DNA from: Candidatus Brocadiaceae bacterium S225
Lineage (GTDB): Bacteria; Planctomycetota; Brocadiia; Brocadiales; Scalinduaceae
Assembly (NCBI GenBank): GCA_007859995.1
Contig: SMSL01000009.1
Coordinates: 47,215 to 111,214, forward strand
Length of the DNA: 64,000 nt
Reading direction: 5' to 3'
Below the pieces are notes generated by a model, which did no database searches, was not told the origin of the DNA, and worked only from the letters and a program-made list of their open reading frames with translations. The translations under genes and the position numbers were made by a program. Below are positions 57,146 through 63,893 of this stretch, one piece after another (the first letter of the stretch is position 1; every line of letters starts with the position of its first letter).

Positions 57146-57810
57146 AATACACCACCACACAAATCCCTCAGTGACTTTATCGCACCGATAATATCCCAGC
57201 TCTCCCTGTCACGGGTAGTGGCGATATTGGAGATACTTCTAATCTGTAGGACCGGAATCCCGAAGTCCTCCCCAAATTTCAACGCTCCTGCTCCCTCCAT
57301 AGACTCTACTTCAACACCGTACTTTTCAGCCCGTAAGATACCGGTTGTTTTTTTTCCGGTAGCCGTATTTACGGTTGCTCCGGTAACGACGGGAAGGGCC
57401 TTTAAGGAATCCCCAAACAGATCGTCGAAAACGGTAAGGCTTCTACTTTCATAATATTCCAGCTTTCCCAGGCACAAATCATTCAAATTCAAAAAAGAGT
57501 CAGAATCCTCGGCACCCAGATCAGCCACAACCTCTTTTTCAATAATAACAGGAGTGCCCAGAACCCTTACCTCCTCTCTTGCTCCGGCATAAGCGCCTGC
57601 AATACCGATCAGCAGGATCCTGTCAACAGGAGTATTCAGATGGAACTGTACCAGAGAAGCGTAAGTATTCAGCACCCCGATACCGGTTACTAAAAAAGAG
57701 ATTCCTTTCTTTTCAAAACAGCTACCGGCAGTTTCGATTTCTGATGAGCTTATTGATGGGAATATCCCGCTAAGCTCTAAAGAAGTGGCGGTGCAAATGA
57801 GTGTCTTCAT
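57142..57810 (-). CDS. mqnB: Futalosine hydrolase, copy 2
   Basis: 222 residues, paralogous to the gene 1,985 bp to the left. Active-site segments IAGAYAG and SMEGAGALKF are kept. Differences cluster in residues about 90-150 (for example NTATGKKTTG versus NTATGTEATG, and LCLGKLEYY versus LDLGELKYY). Upstream of it lies the right copy of the palindrome. Confidence 0.93.
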   Translation of the reverse strand: MKTLICTATSLELSGIFPSISSSEIETAGSCFEKKGISFLVTGIGVLNTYASLVQFHLNTPVDRILLIGIAGAYAGAREEVRVLGTPVIIEKEVVADLGAEDSDSFLNLNDLCLGKLEYYESRSLTVFDDLFGDSLKALPVVTGATVNTATGKKTTGILRAEKYGVEVESMEGAGALKFGEDFGIPVLQIRSISNIATTRDRESWDIIGAIKSLRDLCGGVL

Positions 57811-57965
57811 AATCTTTCGATTTAATCTTAAATACTGCATTTAATCAAGACATAAAAGCAATGACGAGGTTACAATTAACTGCTTTATGAATAAAAAAAT
57901 AACCTCTCTTCCGTGATACCAGGAATAGCTAATCAGAAGTACCAGACAGACACCCTCTTTTGCAG

Positions 57966-58029
57966 TTAACCCAAGTTCGACAAATAATTTTATAAAAGAA
58001 CGTTAAATTATTAGTCGAACTTGGGTTAA
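57966..58029. repeat. 64-base palindrome upstream of mqnB copy 2
   Basis: Identical to the element at 55981-56044, carried by the tandem duplication. Confidence 0.7.
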
Positions 58030-58316
58030 GGCAGCAAATGCCTACTGTTCCTAATGCACGTTGAGGCTACTCAGGGTGATGAGCCTTTCAACTAATGAGT
58101 GATTTAATCGTAGTACTGAGAAAAAGAAATTTATTCTTGATGGCAATACGATGACTTGTGAGCTACCAGATGTGGGTTTATCAATAGATCCAGTTTGAAT
58201 CTGATGTGTTTTGATTTTGCAATTAAAACGAATATCAAACATCAAAGATGTGACCCCGTCATCCCCAAAACGAATACAAATAACACAAGAAATTCAAATA
58301 TAATTTTGTCAATAGA

Positions 58317-58787
58317 TTAGGTTTGACCCCGATTCCCCGCTATATGTTCAACTCCTCCCCGGATATACCGTTTCCACCATGATCGTTCCTTCTTAAGCAG
58401 ACTTGTTGATTTCTTAAAACACTCAACCGCAGTCTTTAAACTATCCCTGTTTAATGTATTCGCCGTTATTGTCAGTAAATGTGGGTTTGCCATGTTCTTA
58501 CCAAGTTTTTCTACCTTTCGAGAAAGAATGGAAGCTCGGTATGAGTTACACACCGGACAAACTCTGTCTTTACAACGTAATTGAGGTTGATACAGAACAT
58601 TGGAAGGATCATCTTTCTTAACTTTTACAAAAATAGTATTTCCACATATACCCATCCTTTTGGCTCTTTTCTCCTGACCAATTTCACGTATATATTTTTC
58701 TATACGCCAAAGAGCTCTAAGTCTCCAGCTATTTTTAACGATCAAAACTTTAGAGTTTCCTTCTTTTTTCACTGCACATTTACACAT
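58317..58787 (-). pseudogene. Truncated rolling-circle replication initiator (Rep_1-like)
   Basis: 156 residues from the ATG at 58787 (AGGAG ribosome site). It has a zinc-binding CKDRVCPVCNSYRAS and a HLLTITANT segment like motif 1 (FLTLTV) of Rep_1-type plasmid initiators, followed by the WWKRYIRGG region. The catalytic HUH motif and Tyr are missing because the gene ends in the mqn duplication at about 58338. The last residues (AGNRGQT) are junction sequence. It is a relic of a small plasmid or RC element. Confidence 0.65.
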
Positions 58788-59231
58788 AATTTTTCTCCTG
58801 AAAAGGCTATAAAAACGGTCAAAAACTGCCAATTTGTAAGTCATTGATTCTAAACATCTTAAAAAATCGTGTTCTAGTTGTTTCTAAGTATCAAGTCATA
58901 GGGGTTCACCAATCTGAAACCAAAAAAAAACCAGTGTTTGCGTGCGCTTGGTGGGCGTACTCAACACTGGTTTTTTAGTTGATATATTATTAATTTTAAC
59001 TAAGCTATTATTGTTATTCTTTTTCATTGGTGAATGGGAATAATGAATCGGAGGACATAAGTTGCCGCTTATGTATTCCTTTTTTTTGACTTTCAAATAC
59101 AATAAACAAAATTATAAAAAAGTAAAACGGTGTTTTACCGTAATTAAAAAATATTGATTAAGTACAGTATTCTCCTTCCTTCAATATCCATGGTGTATCC
59201 TGATGTATAGGTTTCCTATTGAATTTTCCAT
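58788..59231. other. Region between the Rep fragment and the cassette array
   Basis: Contains the strong terminator at 58922-58976 and, from 59135, a stretch (TTACCGTAATT...) of about 43 bases repeated at 62261. No supported gene; a short minus-strand frame at 58896-59102 overlaps the hairpin and is not convincing. Confidence 0.4.
58922..58976. terminator. Strong bidirectional terminator hairpin
   Basis: AAAAACCAGTGTT...AACACTGGTTTTTT: a stem of 12 or more base pairs with A run before and T run after, so it can end transcripts from either side. It separates the relic Rep region from the cassette array. Confidence 0.85.
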
Positions 59232-59322
59232 GTTTAATCACATAATATAAAAATAAGTGGAAGACTTTCAGTTGTATAAAGGTAATACATAGAAAAATTT
59301 CCATCTATTCTAACTGTTAAAT
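59232..59322 (+). repeat. attC-like site 1
   Basis: Degenerate inverse core GTTTAAT (59232-59238) and canonical core GTTAAAT (59316-59322). The arms AATAAGTGGAAGACTTTC and GAAAAATTTCCATCTATT pair imperfectly. The left end is uncertain; the core is firm because it matches the inverse core at 60053. Confidence 0.6.
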
Positions 59323-59360
59323 TACTTTAGTAACGTTTTATACAGTTCCTTCGATAGGCT

Positions 59361-59380
59361 TAATCTTTTTTTGGGGCTAA
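59361..59380 (+). repeat. 20-base repeat TAATC-T7-GGGGCTAA, direct arm
   Basis: Perfectly repeated in inverted orientation at 59997-60016. Both copies lie just upstream of an ATG (59387 on plus, 59994 on minus), so they may act as matching leaders or promoters. Confidence 0.85.
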
Positions 59381-59386
59381 CAGCAA

Positions 59387-59626
59387 ATGAATAAAATAAA
59401 AACCATGGCAATAATTTATGTAGTTTTAGTAACTTTAATCATTATTTTCCCACCTGTCCACCTTGTAGCTGGTTCCAAAGGGACGTTCGGTCGTGGGTTT
59501 TCTGCTTTATGGATGATGCCTAGTAATCTCAGCATAAATATACCATTTCTCTTAATAGAATTATTTGCACTCACCGCTATATGTGCTGTGTTATATTTTT
59601 TTGTTTTGAAAGAAGAAAAGGAATAA
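59387..59626 (+). CDS. Small two-TM membrane protein, cassette A
   Basis: 79 residues: TM1 about 6-28, a polar loop with GSKGTFGRGFSALWMMP, TM2 about 50-73, and a basic-acidic tail. Not recognised. Its leader contains the 20-base repeat shared with the minus-strand gene at 59994. It is the first gene of cassette A (59317-60152), as expected close to the core site. Confidence 0.6.
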   Translation: MNKIKTMAIIYVVLVTLIIIFPPVHLVAGSKGTFGRGFSALWMMPSNLSINIPFLLIELFALTAICAVLYFFVLKEEKE

Positions 59627-59630
59627 ACCA

Positions 59631-59825
59631 ATGAAAACTGAAAGTAATTTAAACATACAACAACTTGAAAAACTCGAAACCAAACTTATTTCAGAAGGCT
59701 ACCGTAAAACAGAATCTTCCATGCCTAATATTAGAGAATATAATATTACTTCTTGTACGGGGGATGAAGAACATTTTGGTCTGCAAGAAAGATATAACCT
59801 AAGCTGGAACGACCCAACTGATTAA
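59631..59825 (+). CDS. Small soluble protein, cassette A
   Basis: 64 residues, not recognised. Mostly polar, helical start (LNIQQLEKLETKLISEGYRK), no TM. AAGGAATAAACC precedes the ATG, four bases after the upstream stop, so it may be cotranslated. Its last 80 bases overlap the antisense gene at 59746-59994, so at least one of the two may be unused. Confidence 0.4.
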   Translation: MKTESNLNIQQLEKLETKLISEGYRKTESSMPNIREYNITSCTGDEEHFGLQERYNLSWNDPTD

Positions 59826-59994
59826 CTATTTTTCCTTCGCCTTCGTAGCCAGAATGCCAAGTACGGTCTTTTCTTCCAACAATAAGTTGGTATTCAACAC
59901 CATATTTTTTTACTATTTTGTGGAGTTCTTTTTCAATAAATTCTAATTCTGTAACATCATCAATAGATTCTTTGCCTGTTTTATTTTTGCTCAT
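59746..59994 (-). CDS. Small soluble protein, cassette A, minus strand
   Basis: 82 residues from the ATG at 59994, five codons into a longer frame. Not recognised. A basic N terminus (MSKNKTGKES), a helical middle (IEKELHKIVKKYGVEYQLIVG) and a Gly-rich end. The leader is the inverted copy of the 20-base repeat, supporting a real start. Confidence 0.45.
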   Translation of the reverse strand: MSKNKTGKESIDDVTELEFIEKELHKIVKKYGVEYQLIVGRKDRTWHSGYEGEGKIVNQLGRSSLGYIFLADQNVLHPPYKK

Positions 59995-59996
59995 TT

Positions 59997-60016
59997 TTAG
60001 CCCCAAAAAAAGATTA
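59997..60016 (-). repeat. 20-base repeat TAATC-T7-GGGGCTAA, inverted arm
   Basis: Perfect inverted partner of 59361-59380; lies directly upstream of the minus-strand ATG at 59994. Confidence 0.85.
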
Positions 60017-60052
60017 AATAAATAATTATTATTCTACATCCACACAAAGCTA

Positions 60053-60158
60053 ATTTAACAAAGTAGATAGACATTGACTCGAAATGCTCGTCCTATCTAT
60101 GCCTTATTGTTTAATACGTTTTTAGTTTTTCTCTCGCATGTCATCTATGCCGTTAGGC
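60053..60158 (+). repeat. attC site 2
   Basis: 106 bases. Inverse core ATTTAAC (60053-60059) complements the core at 59316. Core GTTAGGC (60152-60158) fits GTTRRRY perfectly. Arms TAACAAAGTAGATAGACAT and its partner ATGTCATCTATGCCGTTA pair with one extrahelical base, as in classical attC sites. Confidence 0.85.
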
Positions 60159-60177
60159 TTTTGGAAAGAATGAATAT

Positions 60178-60837
60178 ATGGAAGAACAGACTTGCTACAT
60201 GTGTGAAGAAAAATCCATTTCTAATGAACACGTGCCACCAAAATGTATATTCCCAGAGGTTAAGGATCTTGGCATAGACTACCGCAAATCACCTATTAAA
60301 GTTCCTTCATGTGACGTTCATAACATGAGAAAGTCAAAGGAGGACGAATACTTAATGATGGTTTTGACCTGTAGCATTACTAATAATAGAGTGGCCATGA
60401 ATCAGATCCAAACGAAAATTCTACGTGCTTGGGAAAGAAATCCGAAACTTGCTGCATTGTTGTTACGGATCAATAAACCAATAAAATCCAATGGACAGTC
60501 AACCTTAGCATTTAAAGTAGACATCAACAGATTTAACCGTTCTCTGGATTGGATAGTCCGTGGCCTTTACTTCAGTCAGCATAAAAAGAAGTGGGTTACA
60601 AAACTTAGGATTGAATCCCCTGCTATGCTGTTTTTAGAAGGTAGTGATGCAATGCAATCAAATCAAATATTAAAGACAATGGGGGCTACAGTTAGTCAAG
60701 TTCTCGATGATCTTCCGAAAATTGGTGAAAATCCAGATGTATTCTGGTATCAGATGCTACATAACAAGAAAAATGAGTTGTTAATTAATATGATGTTTTT
60801 TGGTGGATTACAGGTATTGGCTTCTAGTCAGCCTTGA
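60178..60837 (+). CDS. HNH-endonuclease-like protein, cassette B
   Basis: 219 residues. The N terminus has a Zn-type CYMCEEK pair (C6, C9), NEHVPPKCIFP, and VPSCDVHN, the pattern of a known HNH-like group (CxxC...EHIPPK...CxxCN). The rest is helical and unrecognised. If active it would cut or nick nucleic acid, but the third and fourth metal ligands are weak (CDVHN in place of CxxCN). It is the single gene of cassette B (60153-60894), 20 bases after the core, and ends five bases before attC 3. Confidence 0.6.
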   Translation: MEEQTCYMCEEKSISNEHVPPKCIFPEVKDLGIDYRKSPIKVPSCDVHNMRKSKEDEYLMMVLTCSITNNRVAMNQIQTKILRAWERNPKLAALLLRINKPIKSNGQSTLAFKVDINRFNRSLDWIVRGLYFSQHKKKWVTKLRIESPAMLFLEGSDAMQSNQILKTMGATVSQVLDDLPKIGENPDVFWYQMLHNKKNELLINMMFFGGLQVLASSQP

Positions 60838-60841
60838 CATG

Positions 60842-60900
60842 GCCTAACAAGGCTAATTCAGCAGACGCAAAAAGCGCACGGCTGATTAACAACGTTATAT
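60842..60900 (+). repeat. attC site 3 (59 bases)
   Basis: Inverse core GCCTAAC complements the core at 60152. Core is GTTATAT. Stem CTAATTCAGC...GCTGATTAA with one unpaired T, then GACGC-AAAAA-GCGC terminal hairpin. This is a textbook 59-base element by length and layout. Confidence 0.9.
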
Positions 60901-60913
60901 TTAAAGGTTTATA

Positions 60914-62137
60914 ATGGCACACATCGGAAGTTTATATATTGGTGGCAAAGAAAAAGATGGTGCTTCATACTTTAGCTCTGGTATCGCATTTACTATCAAT
61001 AATACTCCAAGCTTCAATTATCTATTTAAATCTGAGGACCAAAATTGGGAAGTCGAACTTATAAAGGGTGAAGGCAATGTTGTTGCTCGGTCTAAAAACT
61101 CATTAAATACAGATGATCTATTAAAAAGTGGATTTGAGCGAATAAATCAATGTTTAGACATTGTTGCTGTTAAAAAATTGGGGGTCTTTCTTTTATCAAA
61201 ACCGGAATTAAATTACACTCTTTTATTCAAAAAAAATGACCGCACTATACTTCGGCACTATTCTTTGCTTGATATGCCTATGAGTATGACTTGTGATGTT
61301 GAAGTTAGGGATAAGAATGGAAATATAGAACCACGGCCTTTACCTCCTGAGCCATCATGGACTTGGGCCTTTAGGTACTATAGATTATCACAAGCAAGCC
61401 AGGATATCTTCGAAGCTTATAGAAATCTTTTTTTATCATTTGAAGCATTATTAAACGCAATATGTCCTATTACGAATCGAGAGCGTGAAGGTACATGGCT
61501 TCGAAGAGCATTAACTCAAATAAGCAATGAAATATCATTCAATGGTATAGTGCCAGATAATATAGAGAACATTGTTGAATACGTTTATGAAAAACAATAC
61601 AAAGATACTCGCTGCAAATTATTTCATGCTAAACAAAATGCACTATTACCTCACACAGATTTAAATCCCACTGAAGTTTTGGCTTCCTACGAAGTTCTTA
61701 TACGTATTTGGTTTCATATATCAACGTCGAAATTTTTTGTGCCTAGTGGAGGTGGGGTTATCACATATGGCGGCTTTAAATTGTTGATGAACAAAGCATT
61801 CTCAAAAGGCATTGGGTTTTACTTTACACATGACAGTTCACTTCCTACAAAAGCCGATACTAAAGTAAGTCCATTAAATAAGAAGGTAATCAAGTTTGAT
61901 GACTGCTCTTATTTAGGAGAGAGCAGACCAGGTTACGTTGCATTTGAAGGTAAGGCAATAATAAAAAACTCATTTAAAACTTTGCCTATACACAGAATCG
62001 GATGTTTAATTAATGATAAAACTTTATACAACATTTTGCACTTTACGTTGCCACTACAGTTAATTGGGGCTGATGATTTTGAAATAAATCAAGAAATACG
62101 ACTTATTAATAGTACTCAACCTAGAACAACTTTTTAA
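60914..62137 (+). CDS. HEPN-like protein, cassette C
   Basis: 407 residues. An N-terminal beta-rich part (1-160) of unknown type is followed by a helical region (about 165-275) with YRNLFLSFEALLNAI and the RxxxxH motif RCKLFHAK (near 236-241), features of HEPN-type ribonuclease domains (Apea/YkuI-like groups). A C-terminal part (280-407) is unrecognised. HEPN proteins are often toxins or antiviral RNases. It is the single gene of cassette C (60895-62260); its TAA is next to the inverse core ATATAAC. Confidence 0.6.
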   Translation: MAHIGSLYIGGKEKDGASYFSSGIAFTINNTPSFNYLFKSEDQNWEVELIKGEGNVVARSKNSLNTDDLLKSGFERINQCLDIVAVKKLGVFLLSKPELNYTLLFKKNDRTILRHYSLLDMPMSMTCDVEVRDKNGNIEPRPLPPEPSWTWAFRYYRLSQASQDIFEAYRNLFLSFEALLNAICPITNREREGTWLRRALTQISNEISFNGIVPDNIENIVEYVYEKQYKDTRCKLFHAKQNALLPHTDLNPTEVLASYEVLIRIWFHISTSKFFVPSGGGVITYGGFKLLMNKAFSKGIGFYFTHDSSLPTKADTKVSPLNKKVIKFDDCSYLGESRPGYVAFEGKAIIKNSFKTLPIHRIGCLINDKTLYNILHFTLPLQLIGADDFEINQEIRLINSTQPRTTF

Positions 62138-62266
62138 ATATAACCCGGCACTGCAAGGGACTTGCTAATAGCGGTTTTGAATCGATGTGGGTGACTTTTA
62201 AAAACAATTAATTTGGCTTAGAGGCGTCGCCCTTAACCCGCAAACCCCTGAGTTCGGTCGTTACCG
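62138..62266 (+). repeat. attC site 4
   Basis: 129 bases. Inverse core ATATAAC (62138-62144) complements core GTTATAT (60894). Core is GTTACCG (62260-62266), off the RRRY consensus. Arms CCGGCACTGCAAGGG and CCCCTGAGTTCGGTCG pair, with an unpaired base. Confidence 0.75.
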
Positions 62267-62683
62267 TAATTCAAAAATATTGATTAAGTACTGTATTCTC
62301 CTCTTTCTCTTAACCTCAGAAATCTCCGTATTAACAACTTCACCATCACAATGAAAATAAAGGAACATCCCCTCTGTGTCTATATTTAGCAGATAAGCAG
62401 GGTGAAGGAGCTAGTCCTTAAATGTAAATACATTAGAGTTTACACAAAAATTCTTTTGTTTTATGAGGCATGGTTATGTTATATAGCCAATTGTAAGCTC
62501 GAAAACGAGTTGTACTCGACTAATAAGGGCAACTTATGTTGTATACCCTTTAGAATTACAAGCCTTTATAATATTTAGGATTTATTGGATAATTATGTGA
62601 TGTTACTTATAGATAACATGTAGTTTGCGTCATTATCTATAAACATAACAATTACCAGTTAGGCAAATTCATTGAATCATGAA
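62261..62683. other. Non-coding cassette-like segment
   Basis: About 420 bases without a supportable gene. Begins with a stretch (TTACCGTAATT...GTATTCTCCT, about 43 bases) also found at 59135, and ends with GTTAGGC (62658-62664) preceded by a TTATAGATAA/TTATCTATAA hairpin. It may be a promoter-only or decayed cassette. No CGGTAAC inverse core was found, so cassette status is not proven. Confidence 0.5.
62580..62664 (+). repeat. attC-like site 5
   Basis: Core GTTAGGC (62658-62664) is canonical. A hairpin (TTATAGATAA at about 62607 and TTATCTATAA at about 62634) extends toward it with imperfect pairing, but the inverse core is degenerate (GATTTAT near 62579). Confidence 0.5.
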
Positions 62684-63526
62684 ATGGATACAATCTTCGA
62701 ATCTATAAAACCTTATATCACACCTGCAATTATTGTCACTATTGCAGGCCTAGTGTTCACTTGGATCGTAGCCAGAAAGCAAGGAGTATTCAAAAATAGT
62801 GACCTCCACATACGTCTCTATGGAATGGAGGAAGACAAAAAAATCGCGTCAGAATTGATAATTGGGGGTCCACATTCAGATCTAGATATCCTCACTCCAG
62901 TAGTTATACAAATTTCCAATCAAGGATCAGCAAGTGCACATAACGTTGAGGTAACTCTTGAATCTGACTCTAATGTAGTCGTCAACTATCCTGAGCTATA
63001 TATTAGCCCAATTCTTACGAAATCGATTGAGGCAATCGAGGGAGAAACATTTTATCTCGGTAATGGCCTATTTCGTCGGGTATTTAGAATCTCCGAACTC
63101 AATCCTGAAAAGCCGTTGCAATTAAACAATGCAGGCCTTCCTCGCAATGGACTCAGCAGTGAGAAACCAATAATACATAATATTCTAAAAGTATCTGTAT
63201 TTGAAAGAGGAAAAACCGCCAAAATTAAAAAGTTTGGAATCTGGTCTCTAGATACATCTAAAATGAGTTTCCACAAAGCCGTCATCTCCCTTTCCAATGA
63301 GCTAAAAGCAGAGTATTTACAAAAATCACTATTCAAGCGTCTCAACCGTTGGCTTAGACATAACTCCTATGACCGGAAACTTCGGCTAATAGAGATTACC
63401 GATGTTCGACCAGTCAACTTTCCAAATGAAGAACATTCATATGTCACTGTAAGTAAAACTAAAAGTAGTGAGGGACATCGATCCTTTACAGGAAATCTAT
63501 TTACTGGCTGGACGGGTCTTATCTAA
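62684..63526 (+). CDS. Unknown membrane-anchored protein, cassette-like
   Basis: 280 residues from the ATG at 62684; a TTG at 62672 adds four residues. One N-terminal TM (about 11-30, ITPAIIVTIAGLVFTWIV), then a likely beta-sandwich region (about 60-190; VIQISNQGSASAHNVEVTLESD is typical of extracellular CARDB-like domains) and a basic C-terminal region. Not recognised. It begins 19 bases after a GTTAGGC core, as a first cassette gene would. The next gene, a one-TM protein, follows after 27 bases. Confidence 0.6.
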   Translation: MDTIFESIKPYITPAIIVTIAGLVFTWIVARKQGVFKNSDLHIRLYGMEEDKKIASELIIGGPHSDLDILTPVVIQISNQGSASAHNVEVTLESDSNVVVNYPELYISPILTKSIEAIEGETFYLGNGLFRRVFRISELNPEKPLQLNNAGLPRNGLSSEKPIIHNILKVSVFERGKTAKIKKFGIWSLDTSKMSFHKAVISLSNELKAEYLQKSLFKRLNRWLRHNSYDRKLRLIEITDVRPVNFPNEEHSYVTVSKTKSSEGHRSFTGNLFTGWTGLI

Positions 63527-63553
63527 CCAGGAAAATTTATATAGGGAAAATAT

Positions 63554-63841
63554 ATGAACTGGCCAAATTGGATGGAAGATTATGTATGGCAATGGTTAAC
63601 AGTTGTAGCCATTGGTATTATCAGTATTATTGTTACTATTGTTTTGGCATTAAGATCAAAATATTCTTCCCAAAGACCAAACATAAATGGTGACGATAAC
63701 ATTCAAGTTACCAATTCACCAAAGGCTAAAGTAACAATTAACAAGATAAATCCTGATGAATACACAAGAAATGAAAAACACTCTTCAAAAAAAACTATTT
63801 TTAAATTGTTCAACCTAGTACTAAAACATAATGAAACTTAG
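63554..63841 (+). CDS. Unknown single-TM protein
   Basis: 95 residues. One TM (about 13-33, WLTVVAIGIISIIVTIVLAL), then a polar region (NINGDDNIQVTNSPKAKVTINKI) similar in feel to linker sequences of phage- or defence-linked effector proteins, and a basic tail. An AGGGAAAATAT ribosome-site-like stretch precedes the ATG. Not recognised; probably cotranscribed with the preceding gene. Confidence 0.5.
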   Translation: MNWPNWMEDYVWQWLTVVAIGIISIIVTIVLALRSKYSSQRPNINGDDNIQVTNSPKAKVTINKINPDEYTRNEKHSSKKTIFKLFNLVLKHNET

Positions 63842-63893
63842 GAATTAAGCAAAAATAACTTCCATAAATACTGATATATGCTAAGATGGCGAT

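Larger units (their letters stand above)
54371..58337. repeat. Tandem duplication, 1,985-bp unit, carrying mqnB-mqnD
   Basis: Unit 1 spans 54371-56352 and unit 2 spans 56356-58337, separated by three bases; every shared feature is offset by exactly 1,985. The outer edges were located by loss of identity (CTGG start after divergent sequence, and GATTCCC end). Most of the unit is nearly identical, but about 28 differences cluster within the second half of mqnB. Each unit also holds an identical 64-base palindrome. Confidence 0.95.
59232..62664 (+). mobile_element. Integron-type gene cassette array without integrase (CALIN)
   Basis: Five attC-like sites lie at 59232-59322, 60053-60158, 60842-60900, 62138-62266 and about 62580-62664. 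For three consecutive cassettes the start core and end inverse core are exactly complementary: GTTAAAT (59316) with ATTTAAC (60053), GTTAGGC (60152) with GCCTAAC (60842), GTTATAT (60894) with ATATAAC (62138). This is expected only if each segment once circulated as an integron cassette. No intI or attI is in the window. The genes include HNH-like and HEPN-like proteins. Confidence 0.85.

Noticed and set aside
62267..62660. An inverse core CGGTAAC to close the cassette that starts at 62261
   Set aside because: Not found anywhere in the segment, so I did not call 62261-62658 a proven cassette.
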